In this document: piece after piece, positions 37,871 through 50,566 of the stretch
How the letters are laid out: each line of letters opens with the position of its first letter
Position numbering within the stretch: the first letter of the stretch is position 1
Assembly: GCF_000002995.4 (NCBI RefSeq)
Contig: NW_025062479.1
Location: 6,689,221-6,753,220 of the forward strand
Length of the DNA stretch: 64,000 bases
Source: Brugia malayi
Lineage: Eukaryota; Nematoda; Chromadorea; Rhabditida; Onchocercidae
Direction: 5' to 3'
Position numbers and translations under genes: made by a program
The notes under the pieces: model-generated
What the model saw: only the letters and a program-made list of their open reading frames with translations
Told to the model about the DNA's origin: nothing
Databases searched by the model: none

Positions 37871-40800
37871 TATAATGAAATCCCTTCATCCTTTACATTA
37901 CCTGCACTGATTACACTTCCCTGTTGTCAAAAAACATTCTACAGTCAAATATTGAAAATGAATGTAGGGAAAATTATGTACTCCCTCGTAGTCCATCCAA
38001 CATCATTCCATAACTTTTTACATAAACATTTTTGACGAGTTCTAACATTTCTTTTATCCGACAAGCTTCTTCCAAAGCACAGTAGTGGTGTTAAAGCAAA
38101 ACAATCGTTACAGTGGTTAGCACTGATCTAACTTGTTCCATCTTACTCGAGGTTAGCAAACTCCTAAAACTAAAACGGTAAGCCCCAAAATGGTGTTCGA
38201 AACAAAGCAAAGCAGGAACAAATAGAAAACTGTGAATGAAAACAATAAAAAAAAAAAATTCTGATTTGGAACAAAAGAAAAAACTGTTATCGATTTGGAT
38301 GCGGCAACAACGTTGTAATGTTTGCCACTGGCAAAAACGGATGTTTGTGAGTATATGCATGTTGTATGCATTATTTGTGTCTGTATTTATTTTTATGTGT
38401 ATAACATGAGGTTGGACGTGAATGTAGGTTTAGATTGGCAGTTTATTAATAATTATTAGTGGTCCGCATTCCTATGAATCAGCATAAACTCTAATAAAAC
38501 TTAAACATGGATACAAGTAATCAGAGGCATCTCACTGGGCGCTCAAGTTGATTTTTAAATGCAAAAAAAAGGTAAGAAAGGTGAACAAAAGACGAGACGC
38601 TTACCTGAAACTCAATCCGCTCGAGTCAAAACAGACTTTTAGTGCTTCAGTAACCTTTCAGAATGTTACTTCTTCAAATTTCAATAATTTTGGAACGAAG
38701 TCGAGTAAGATTTATCTACCCAGAAGCTTACATTTCTCTGCGAAGGGGCTTTCTTTTCAGCACTGCTGAATCACATTACTTTAATAATTGCTTCTATTTA
38801 AACAATGATTATTTAGCTTATCATCTCGAAACATCAGCCCTCTACCTCTTCTTTCATCGCTAGTGAACTCGTACTGCGGCAAACAAATTCCTCCCCAAGC
38901 ATTCAAATATGCAACTCACAGGTTCGCTAATTATCTATTGAATTTAACCATTTATTTGGGCGTCCATAAGATCAAGCTTTTCACAGTTCTGATAACGTAT
39001 GTCTAACAGATCTAAACACCTAATGCACTGACATTAAGAGCTCTTTGTAATGATCACAAATGTCGTAAGAAGGAGAAAAAATAACATCACAGCACTTGGG
39101 ACATGTGAGTTGCTGATGTCAGTAGAACAAATCTAGAATTGGGACAACGATACTCAATACAACTTCTTTCGTAATATTACCATAAGGTAAAAATATTACG
39201 AAATACCACTCATCATTAAAGATCAAATCCTCCAAGAAATTCTGGGCCTTAATCCATTGCAGCCTGCCATATTCCGAAGTTTTTTTTTTTAAAAAAAGCT
39301 ATTGACAAGCTGCACGTCCCCCAGTCTTTAATGAGGATAACAGAGGCAGCAGAAATCAATGAATAAAATGTTAGTCACTAATAAAAATACGACAAACTAC
39401 CAAGGAATGTTTCAGAAGCACTTTTCATAATTGCATCTGTATTTCTGACCTTTTTGATAACATTTTAATCCTTATAATTACCTTCCCACCGTATTTCTTT
39501 GTTGCTCCATAAATTCTTTTCCTTCAAGCATTTCGATCAGCACCCCAACTAACTATAACTAGAATGGCAGTATTCTCAAATAACTGAGTCGATTGAAATG
39601 TTATCTGGATGAGTGACGAGTAGTTTCATTATCAGCATTAGTACATACTTCGCTTCGCAGCGACAAAACACAATATTTCAAACTTCCTGACAATCCACAA
39701 GCGATAACACCTCAATAATTTCCATTTATTCACATCCATTTACATCCGGGACCAAACAACGAGAAATTTTGATTGTATAGGCGGTGAATTGCATACCTGT
39801 CGTCACTGTGACGACGAGTATGCAATCACTATAAGTTGCACATCTTGCAGTCAAACAGATGATCATGAGTAACGACCAATACACAGCAAAAAGAAGCATA
39901 CATTTGAATGCAACCATAACAGTGATAGCACGATTAAGTTCCACACAATACGAGTTATTTTAAATACTCTGCGATGGATCTTGTTTCTTAAGAAACCGAA
40001 ATTCTAAAAGCTAGCTACCTCAAATCAGATAAAGTTTAACATGCTATAATCCATTGCGCGTAAGAGTTACTATTTTCAAGCATAAAAGACACGTCTGTTA
40101 TTACAGAATTTTTATAAAAGCTACTTTTAACTTAATATTCTTTGTTTGCTACAAACCTTGCTTACTCATTTTAATCTTGACACATATTCTAGGTTGATTT
40201 TACTCAAAAAGAGCGATTAGTTCCAATCATCTATGATTATTTGAAAAATAACCAACAGCTATTCATGAAACTTAATATTAAATCACCTTTAACATTATTA
40301 CCATTAAATTCTCCATTTCACGGGGCGCAAAGATGACAGACTAACCTTAGATCTTTGAATAATGAATCTCGAAAGACGGAGGGTAAGAAAACATATTTGA
40401 TAAATAGAATATCCTGAACTAATATCATGATGCGATAATGCATAGTAGTGCAAAAATTTGCTTGAGGAATATTACAAGGTCAATTGTGTTCGTTTCTCAA
40501 GCATCCTGCTCATTCAAGCACCCTGCTCAATTCCATTCTAATTCATTTAATTTTCTATCACTTAGCAAACTTCTCATTAATCCAAATTCGGGATTCTCGG
40601 CTTCATAACATTCTCATTCCTGTCAGATACATTTTCTCAACTTTCATAAAACAGTGTAATAATGTATTCGAACACGATAATGTCTACTGAAAGAAATGAA
40701 AAGGAAAACTGTAGCTACACCCGATGTACGACCTATCAAAAAAAAAGAAAAAAATGATTGGTAACGTAAGGGATGCTGAAAGATACAATCCACAAGGTCT

Positions 40801-41979
40801 ACTTGTTGTGTGCGCTGTAATAACAATTATTAAACCAGAATAAAAAGTGGGTACAATCGTATACGATCACTAGACCGTTCATTGTCTTTCTACTGAGTCC
40901 ACTGCGCATTGCCAAGTTTACGGTATTGGACGATGTGACGATGCAAGAGACAGTTCCCAATTTCATTTCTACTGTGGTCCTTTTCGTGTTTCCTTTAGAA
41001 AAATTTGAAGCCTCTTGGAAAGTGTACCTGCGTTCACCAATTTTGATAATTTTTCGATCTTTTCTTCAGTATCAGATATAATATTTTTCGGGAAGTTTAA
41101 CCCACCAAATTTTTTTTTCAGTGCTCTATTCATGCCAGTCTTGTCTGAAAAGCGCTTTTAGTGGAAAAGTAGGTACGGTAAAAGCAACAGTTCAAGCATT
41201 CATTAGGAATGTACCAAAACCGTTTACATGGGGAATGACATCCCCCAAAAAGTCAAGTAGCTTATTCGAAAAAAACCAAGTGTCGATAACACTGAATGAC
41301 AAACAATAACACCTAGTGAATAAAATAACGGAAACTGTGCATCCCCAAGAAGATATAATCTTCAACTTCAACATCACAAATTAGGAAAAGGTACTCTATT
41401 GCGGTTAATTGTAGCGCATAATTTGATATGTAAGTCATAACGCCATTCTAGTTGCAAAGTGGCCTCGACTGCACTTCATGCATTACATTACTACATTGTG
41501 CTATAACTTAAGTTTTTATCGTATGAATAGCATCAGTTTCAGCACTGACTTGTCATAAACAGGTATAAAAGCAATGATGTAGTCCAAAATTTATCAGCAA
41601 ATCTTTACAATAGCACAAAAGACTGTTTACTTGCGCCCTAATCTACCCAGACGTCTGTGAAATGGCACGGACTTAGGTCCACAACAGTGCACATGTCAGG
41701 AAGATGAAGATCCGGGTTAGGCCACGAATGATGGATGAGGAAAAATGCACAGCAAGGGATGTTGCATGCATAGCAATTACCATTCCCAGCATTAAAGAAA
41801 CCCATAGCAAAATGGAGGTGCTCGCATAAGGGTGCGGTGGCTCTGAAGCTCACTTTCAACAACGAACTAAGGGAGAGGACAGCTTGTAGTGCGCCCATGT
41901 GCCTATGAGAAGAATGGATAAGGAAGAGGGGACGAAGTGAACTAAAGAGTGAGGCAAAGTTTCTCATTCCACTCCCTTG

Positions 41980-42065
41980 TTATTATGAGGGTGAGGGGAG
42001 AGAGAGAGAAAGAACTACTACCCTTGTCTCAAACAAAGAGGGAGGGAGGGAGGATGGACAACAGT
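41980..42065 (+). repeat. Purine-rich G-tract region
   Basis: The + strand is almost all A/G here. It includes a GA run at about 42000 and, near 42040-42055, GGGAGGGAGGGAGG, three G3 tracts followed by a G2. Confidence 0.6.
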
Positions 42066-43074
42066 GGACATCGAGTCTCTCCGCTAATTCTTTCCCAAAG
42101 AGAGGAGATAAAGAAAAGGATAATAGCAAAAGGGGAAATGGAGGAGGAATGAGGGGATGATATTGATAATAAGCGAATCGTCGCCATGTGTTCCTGTGCC
42201 TTGCGCTGCACGTTGCTTTACTTCTCACTTCTCTTTCCATTACAGACACAAGGCATAGCACTTGTCTCACAATTTTGAGAGTAGACTGGAAATGCTTCCC
42301 TTTCCGGGTGACCTTTTATCTTTTCACCTCTCAGTGCCATTTTATGACGACTTTTCATTTATCACAGTTTAATTAGCTATTGAATAACCTTACATGACCC
42401 TCCACATGAAGTTTATGCAATTATGGGATTCGAAATTCGTGATAAATGGGAGATGTACACATCTCATATTCATTAGTCATATAGTTTACATAAATACGTT
42501 TCACCTCAAACTAATGTAGCATCCAACAACAACCGGCTCATCCTTGACCATGAGGACCATGAATCGCCCGAAGACATCGTTACTGGCATGTATCACTTCC
42601 ATTATTTAAAGATAAGTCGCTCGTGGAAAGACGACTTTGCCTTTGGAATTATATAGTTGCGATATTTCCGTCAAACAAGTAATACCAGGAGTAAACTCAT
42701 TACCCAAAAGAAAAAAGACGAAAGCAGCCTCTATAACTATTTTGTGCTGAAGACAAAAGGAATGCGGAATGCTTCACCGTCAACCGAGAATTCCAAATCT
42801 CTGAGGTACTTTCTCAAATTTAAATATGATACAAGCGTAATAAATCAGAAATGCAGGCAGGAACAATCAGACTTAAGCCGTACAAGTGCTTTACACTCTT
42901 TATAAGCGCGATACAAAGTATTCGATGAAATTTATGAATTTAGAAATTCACGCCGCATGGATGCGTGTAGTGCTACTTGCGTTTATTATTTTGCTAAGTA
43001 GAGGAAATGAATGCCATAAAAGAAAATAGATAGAACATGAACTGAGCGATGTTTGGAGCGATGCGGATCGTTAT

Positions 43075-43123
43075 CACGCGTAACGCGACCGAGCTGCACT
43101 GCTATACAATCGCGCTGCGCGAT
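43075..43123. promoter_or_regulatory. CpG-rich palindromic cluster, promoter-like
   Basis: Within very AT-rich surroundings, this 50-base patch has many CpGs. It contains CACGCGTAACGCG and a perfect 15-base inverted repeat at 43109-43123 (ATCGCGC, T, GCGCGAT). It is next to a polypurine tract and near a possible minus-strand first exon. A promoter role is inference. Confidence 0.3.
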
Positions 43124-43194
43124 CATTGAACGGAGATTGTGTAATGTGAGGAGAAAATGAACAATAAACTAGGCGTAGGCGTCCATGAAGATAG

Positions 43195-43285
43195 TATAGA
43201 GAAGATGTGGGAGGAAGAAGAGGGAGAGGAGAAAGAAGAGAAGGAAGGGGAGGAAGAGAGCAGAAAGGGGAAGTGATTAGTAGTG
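43195..43285 (+). repeat. Polypurine tract of about 90 bases
   Basis: Almost uninterrupted A/G on the + strand, GA/GGA-rich. The minus strand reads as a Ser/Pro-rich artefact frame. Confidence 0.65.
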
Positions 43286-43509
43286 GATGCACTAAATTGG
43301 AATGAGGGCAGGCAGGGTTGCAAGAAGAGCGAGCAGTGTAGGTGACCAACAGGGATGGTGACGTTCCATGGCAACAAGCTAGATGCTGGGTGTGGCTGGT
43401 CGTATCTCCTCACATAATGGTGACAGGAGTGGGTGTGCGGAGGGATTTTGAAGGAGTTTGAATTCCTAGGTGAGGCAGGGGTAATTTTCAGCTTGACCAT
43501 TCTATAGAC

Positions 43510-43554
43510 CTTATCTCTTCTGAACTGTTTCAAAATGTCCATTTGGTAGGGGAG
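43510..43554 (-). other. Possible first coding exon of mbk-2 or another minus-strand gene
   Basis: On the minus strand a TACTTTCAG acceptor (ending 43555) is followed 12 bases later by an ATG (43542-43540) opening MDILKQFRRDK and then AAG|GTCTAT. The exon would end in phase 0, which matches the first mbk-2 exon I can place (36167). That needs an intron of about 7.3 kb, so this is only a candidate. Confidence 0.2.
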
Positions 43555-46503
43555 CTGAAAGTAATGAAATTACAAAATCAGGAAACAAAAACTAACGCAC
43601 GAAACATGAAGGGCAGAAAGGTAAAGCAAAAACGTGTATGAACACTTCTTTCACGTGAAATTTGTACGTTACTTTTTTTGAATGCAATTTAGCATTTTCT
43701 TCGGAACTCTTACTATTGATCAAGTCAACATTTAAGACAGCTTTATCTTACAGCTAATTTTTTGGTCGTTTGTACCCATATCCGATTTGTAAAACGAATT
43801 GGATGCACTCTTTTTGCACTACCAGGAACACCAACCGTCGTTAAACACTCATTGCTTATCATAACTTATGGGTAGAAAATTTTGCTCGCAAGATCGTAAA
43901 AGGTGTTCTGATGTATAATTGGTTTGACGTATCTTTTTTTTCAAATAAAAGAATTTTATCTATCCAAACTTTTGTGCTTATGACGGTATTACTGGAATAG
44001 ACTGAATTTAAGTAAAAAAAGTCCAAACAAATTGAAAGCATATGACTATGTCCGCCTGGGTGTGTAAAAAAAGTAATCTAAAATGAAATATTTGCTAACA
44101 TGTGACATCTCTCCCCCCTCCCCAACGATGTCGTTGTAGAATGTTTCAAAGATGAAAGTTAATGTTGTTCTCCAAACAATAACATCCACTCCCTACCTGA
44201 AATCTTCAAAGAAATTGTTTCTGCTATTACTGAAATACATAGTAAAAGTAAAGGGATGAGCAGAAAAGCGGCAAACAGGTCATTCGATGATTATAGGAAC
44301 TAAAAATATGATTTCTTTTGAAATCTTTGCAAGAAAAGTAGAGGATTTTGAAATCATTTGGTTAGAGATTCTCCGGACAGTAACAAACCATTGTTTTAAA
44401 GTAATAAATATAAATAAATAAAATAATATAAAAAATAAAAATAAAAACATTTCACTGCTATGCAACGTCACCATAAATATAATAAAATGTAAAATGAGAT
44501 TAAATACTCTCAAGCTACACCATATGAATGAGATTCCACACTATGATTGGGTGCTTGTAAATGCGTTCACAAGCGCTCGCACCTCAATTTTTCTCAAAGT
44601 TCCAGGTAGTAACGCAAAAGCAAGAGTCGTGGGAGTTCAGAAAATATCACTCAAATTTGACCAAAACTTCCAAATTTCAAGAAAAAATGCATGTCGTAAA
44701 AAATTTGCTTTCACTTTCAGCTCGTGTGATCACTTGATATTCTATCAGTCATTCTCAAATCACAGGATTTCTATCATTTGATATAATGTAAGCACTTCCG
44801 CAAATAACTTCAGAAGATACACCTTTCGAATAGCACTGTAAAAGCTTGTTGTAGTGAAATGCAGTTTTTTTTCTAAAATTATATATGCATTAAACATATG
44901 ATTTTACTTACAGTCATGCACGATAACAAATAAAAATAAGTGAAAGTTATACGAAATGCCGCAACATAATTTTCACATAATCGCAAAAAATTTTATCTCA
45001 CTTTTGTTAATATTACTTTGTGCTAAATGTGAAGTCCTAACACTAACAAGAACTTTAATTTGAAAATGTTTTTAAGTTTATCAAGATGAAGAGTGCAGAG
45101 AAAACAGGAATGTAACCTATATATAAAACCAATACTTTTCGAAGCATATCCTCAATAAACAAATTATTCCAAAAGTTTGCCTAAAATATAACCACTACCC
45201 GAAAATAAAAAAGATGATCAAATTTTTCATGAAACGGAAGGCTGAAATTTTTTTACTGAGGAATTATCAGAAATGCTAGAGAATAGCGTTGCTAATGTAT
45301 ATTTCTTTGCGGTGGATATTATATGAAATACATCACTGAGAAAAAGACCAATTTAATTTTGAGAAAGTAACAAAAACATATTCAAATTACTAAAAGTCCT
45401 TGGCCTTTATCTCTTTTCATCCTTAATTAAAAAAAAAATAAATAAATAAATCTACTTAATCTATTTTGATATCTCAATCTAGAAATCATTTACTATCTTA
45501 AAAGATCAGATGATTTGAAGATAATGGTTTGACAACTAAAATTATGAGTCTTTCTTATGATATCCATGTGAACTCATCATATTTTTAACAACATGCGAAT
45601 CATATGTTCTCTGACGGGAATAAGTTTCAAGCTGCTTTGCTAATATTTTATATATGTGCAAATTTTTTTCTACTATAATGCATATTTTAATTTTATTAAG
45701 TTCAACAGATGAATAGCGAATATTTCAAATGAGAAGCATAATGCAAAGAAAACTCTCCGATAAATATAGGAGATCTAAAACATGTCTATCTCGCTGGAAG
45801 CGAGATAATAAAAGTAACCAAACTTTGAAATACATCTTATTATTTCGTTTCAAAAAGAAGTTCTGCTGAACATTGAAATAATTTCAACATGTATCGTTGT
45901 TGTTTACTCTTTCAAAAATTTTCTTAAACCTACAATACTGCCTAACACTATGATAGTCAGTGTCAAACACTGTAGTGAAAATTTTTTTTTGTTTTGAATA
46001 ACTTGATGAAATTCTTTTTTGCATGATTTGGAAACAGATGAATTATTGAAGGAGGTGTTATTCTTTATAAATGTTATAGAAAAATAATCAAAGAACATCT
46101 AGATTAAAAATGATCACCAATTTGGTCTTATTTTCGTAGTCAGCAGGCGATTGGCTGGATCAATTCAGATTGTTGTTAGATGAAGGATTTGATTGGAACG
46201 TACAGCTGTTTTAGGTTGACAGATGTCGCGAACTTCGAATGTCACAAACTCCCAAATCATTTTATAATAAATATGTCTAATAATATACGCTGCAAATGCT
46301 TGTCCTCAGATGTTTCATCGCACAAATTGCTATCCTTAAATGTTTCTGATCCGATATTTACATTCCATCGTCCTTCCCTTTCTTGCTGTTTACTCTTAAA
46401 TAATGTTTCTCGTTTCCTTATCTCATATGTCATAACGGCCTTTTATTTAATATAAGAAATTACCAGGTGATTTATGTTAACTACTTCCATTTTTTTAGAC
46501 ACG

Positions 46504-46531
46504 TATATATATATATATATATATATATATA
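46504..46531. repeat. (AT)n microsatellite
   Basis: Uninterrupted AT dinucleotide run of about 28 bases. Confidence 0.9.
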
Positions 46532-49500
46532 CTTCATGTAAATATAAATAGCAAGAGACTCCTCCTTTACGACAAACTTCACTAATTGTACTACTATTTA
46601 ATGCTCCAAGATCAAGAAATAAAAAACTCTCTCCTAAAGAAAACCATCAAACCTTACCAAAATTTCGAAAATTTCCAGAGAAAATTCTCCTAAACAAAAA
46701 AAAAAAAAGAAAAAAAAATTCTCCATCGGAGAGAAAATTTATATAATCGATAATAATTTCAGAATAACTTTTTATATAGTGAAATTGGTTTATTCATTAT
46801 CAAATAGGGAAATCCCTAAAATACCAGAAATTAAATTGGAATGTGCCTGCAATATCCCAAATATTACAAATTAGCGCCATCATTATAAGGCTAGAGCAAT
46901 TTATTACATTAATTTGAAATATCTTGCTGCAATAACATATATCATAAATTCCAGTTTTTCGGTTTTTTCGACAAACACAACCATTATATGTCACATATAT
47001 TAAATTTGCTAATCATTTGTTGTTCTAAACAATCAGTGATAAGAAAAAGGCTGTATCGCTCAGTTAAAAAACAGTTGACTGATGAATATATTAAAAAGTG
47101 ATGAAGCTTGTTGACAGAAAACAGAGGAACCAAACTATATCAGATATTTATATCAATAAATGTTTTGCAAAATTACCACTACCGTTCGTTATCACTACAA
47201 TGTTATCATTCAGTAACTACATGAATTCTTCTGGGAAAAAAGATTTACCACAGAAGTCCAATTTAGTTGTCTGTAGAAATCATACAGAAAATATGAAAAT
47301 TCCGCTTAGCAGTTACACCTTTAATCGAAAATAATTCGATAGTTTTTCAAAAGTGTTGAGATATAATGAGAGCAGAAGTCCATGAAGTTCTAATGACCCT
47401 GTTGTATTAATGAATTAATCCTGACTTGCCCAGATTCCATACGGTTCCAGATCTGCATATCTTATGAGTCAATATGGGTGTAAAAAGAAAAAAATAAACT
47501 TTCTATTGTTTTGGAGCGACCAACAACGTATTCAAATATAAAGTGAGACTCACCCTTTTAACTTATCATCGCTGCTATATTATTAATTGTTACTAACTTT
47601 TTATACCGAAAAAAAAAAAAAAAAAACTTTTTTCTTTTACAAAATCACAATTGATTTTCTCGTAGTGTTCGTTCAGTAAAAGCATTTTAAACAAGTAATT
47701 AGAAGACAATTTGCTTAAACCTTTGAGATCACAAAAGGCGTGAGACAGTTTAGTTGAGCGAATGAATTTAGGACAAATATGCGAAACGTCCAAATAGCAC
47801 ACTACTCCGACATTACCAGACACATGCAAAATTTCAGGACCTGAAAATTTGTTCTGGAGTGTCCATTATAAGTATTTTAAAAAAAAAATCAATTTAATAT
47901 AAAGCTTTAGTTTTTTAAAAGAAATCTGAAGCCAACAACAATGAATGTTTTATAAGTATAAACATGTCGTTTCATGTAAAATGTTTCATTAAAAAAAAAA
48001 AAAAATCAAACTATGTTTGGTGAGCATTTCTTCTCTGTGCTAATTTATAGGATTGTATTAATTAGTCTTCCAACATAGGTTATGTACAGATTCACTGTTG
48101 TTTCACACTTTTAGGGGTTAATAAAAAAGATCATTAAAAAGGTGAAACTGAGAAATGAATTTGTTAATTATGATGTCAAAGGGAGGCATATGAAGCATTA
48201 GCTAGTAAAGTAGTAATGCTGTGGAGGAACTGGTTTCAGAGCTAATTGTTAAATTAAAAAAAAATGGATAGATTAAATGGTCTATTAATTTGAAGTGTGA
48301 AATTGACGGATAAAACTATAGTTTTTAATTATCGGCCATTAGTTTGCTGCTCTTTCCTCACTGTTTCTGCACTGTGTTACTGTGATTGATGTGGCACAGA
48401 AAAGTTACCTTGAATAATGTGCAAAGGGTGTAAACATATAAAAGCATCGTACAAAAAATGCGGCGGGACGGGTAGAGCTTTGATATGACATTGATAGGCT
48501 GTTCCATAACAGTTTCAAATTAAATCAATTTTCTAAACAGTACTTAATCAGCCAGTGCTAATTTAATTGGATTAATGCCATGCTGAATGAAACGAGTGAG
48601 AATATTTTTTAGCTTACCGACTGACTACTGACAATGACCGGAATTCCAATGCATAATTTTAACATCACTTATAACACATCATTCTGCTACTAGTAACTTC
48701 GGTAATCACATTTCACGTGTATGTTGGTGAGATGGCCGATCAGTTAGTTGTAGGTATTAGTTTCAGTTTAAGTATCTGATTTCCATGTTCCATAAATTCT
48801 TGTATATGACGAACGAAAGAAATTTCTGTAAATAAGTTTTTATCAGTTTGGGATAAACAATCTCAAATAGTAAAATGCATTCATATGTGAAGGAATGGGG
48901 TCGGCAAATGCTTGAACAATTTCCGTTCATAAAACTGGATAACTTCAAATAGAGACAAATTATAACAAAGCTTTTTTTTAATGCTTCCAAATAAATTATT
49001 TTGAAACAATGTTTTCTGATACTGGAGAAGAGTAGCATTAGTACAACAGCTCCACAAGTGTTGGAAGAAATTTTCAGTATGGAAAAACATGGAAGCTTGA
49101 GACACAATGGACAGTGCCCGAGTCAGACATCGCATCCTTGGTTCACAAAAGGAGTGCTCTCCGTTCAAAAATCTCCATGCCTATATACTAATTCCATATC
49201 TTTTTTCATCCTCCGAATTTGGTTTCATCATTTATTTACCATCTTGTCCGTTGTCCTATTCACCGGTTACTTTATGCCAATCACTGTCTATTCTAGCAGA
49301 AGTTACCTAATAGCCATTGCTTTACAAAGCTTGTCTCACAATTGCTCGAAACCGAGTTCTGGTTCTTTCGTAAATTCATTACTCCATACTGCATAATAAA
49401 CTGTAAAGTGATTTAAAGATTCAGTTCATTCAAGTGAATTATGCCACAATCAACAAAATCACAGCACTCATCTCTAATCTTCATTAATTGACAAGCTACC

Positions 49501-49654
49501 TTTTTTTTAAATGTTCGCTTCAGTCAACTTGTAACTGCGTTTTAAAAACTACTGTGCAATCAGATACGTGTACAAAACCTCAACAATATAAAGGACATCT
49601 GATGCCGCCACACTCGAAATAGCACGCAAATTATCTATGCGCTTGCCAATTTTA

Positions 49655-49804
<150 letters not shown>

Positions 49805-50452
49805 TCACCTTCACTTGAAGGATAACGACTGCTCCTATATACGTGATCTATTAAGTCAGAGAATTCATTGTTGTAACAGTGCTGTAGCCAAATGTGCCTT
49901 CTGAAAATGGTATATGAAGCGTTTCCCCAGCTTACTTTTCGAATTGTTTTTACATATGATAGTAACTTCGCAAGTATGTTATTACATCGAAATAACAAGA
50001 GATAAATTAAGGCATAAATACAAATAAAATATAAAATTGCAGCTAATCACAGAAGGCCGAACATGAGAGCTTACTTCTTTTTTATCCCAGTGAAGGTCTT
50101 GACTCCTAAAGTGTGCAACCGGAATTCGACACTGTGGTACAATCAGAAATATAAATTACGAAGTACATTTGAAAACATAGAATAAATAATCCTATGCCAA
50201 TGTAATGAAACTACTGATGACCAGACAACAAAATGAACACTATTCACAGCGGTGAATAGAGGAATGGTCGCCAAAGATATGTATGTATGCAATGATCATT
50301 AAATGAACACAACAAGAAAAAATCACAGAATCAATGTGGTAATTTATCAACTGAAATGCAGTATCTCCTTTTAAGCAATACAACAACTTTTATAAAAATT
50401 ATGTTTTACAATAACTTCGTAATCTTCATTAATGTAATTCACGATTCTTATT

Positions 50453-50458
50453 TTTATT
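50453..50458 (-). terminator. Candidate poly(A) signal of plastin
   Basis: AATAAA on the minus strand, about 110 bases past the plastin stop at 50569-50567. Confidence 0.5.
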
Positions 50459-50566
50459 GTTCATTGCATCTTTTAACTGATTACATAAAAGGAGCACGAG
50501 TATAAAGCGAGCATGTTTAAAACAAGATCAATGAGCAGAAGAATCATCATTTTAGAACTTCAATAA

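Noticed and set aside
43123..43542. 139-codon minus-strand frame
   Set aside because: Most of it is the complement of a polypurine tract (Ser/Phe/Pro runs). Only the first 11 codons are kept, as a possible exon.
48881..49168. Minus-strand frame with FFQHLW and FYERKLFKHLP, faintly like a mariner transposase C-terminus
   Set aside because: Only a few residues agree. There is no DDE/DDD motif, no HDNARPH-type motif and no terminal repeats; it is most likely chance.
49001..49396. 131-codon + strand frame, the longest unspliced frame outside the assigned genes apart from the 139-codon frames at 3975-4394 and 43123-43542
   Set aside because: No recognisable domain, unusual composition, no splice partners, and overlapped by open frames on the other strand.
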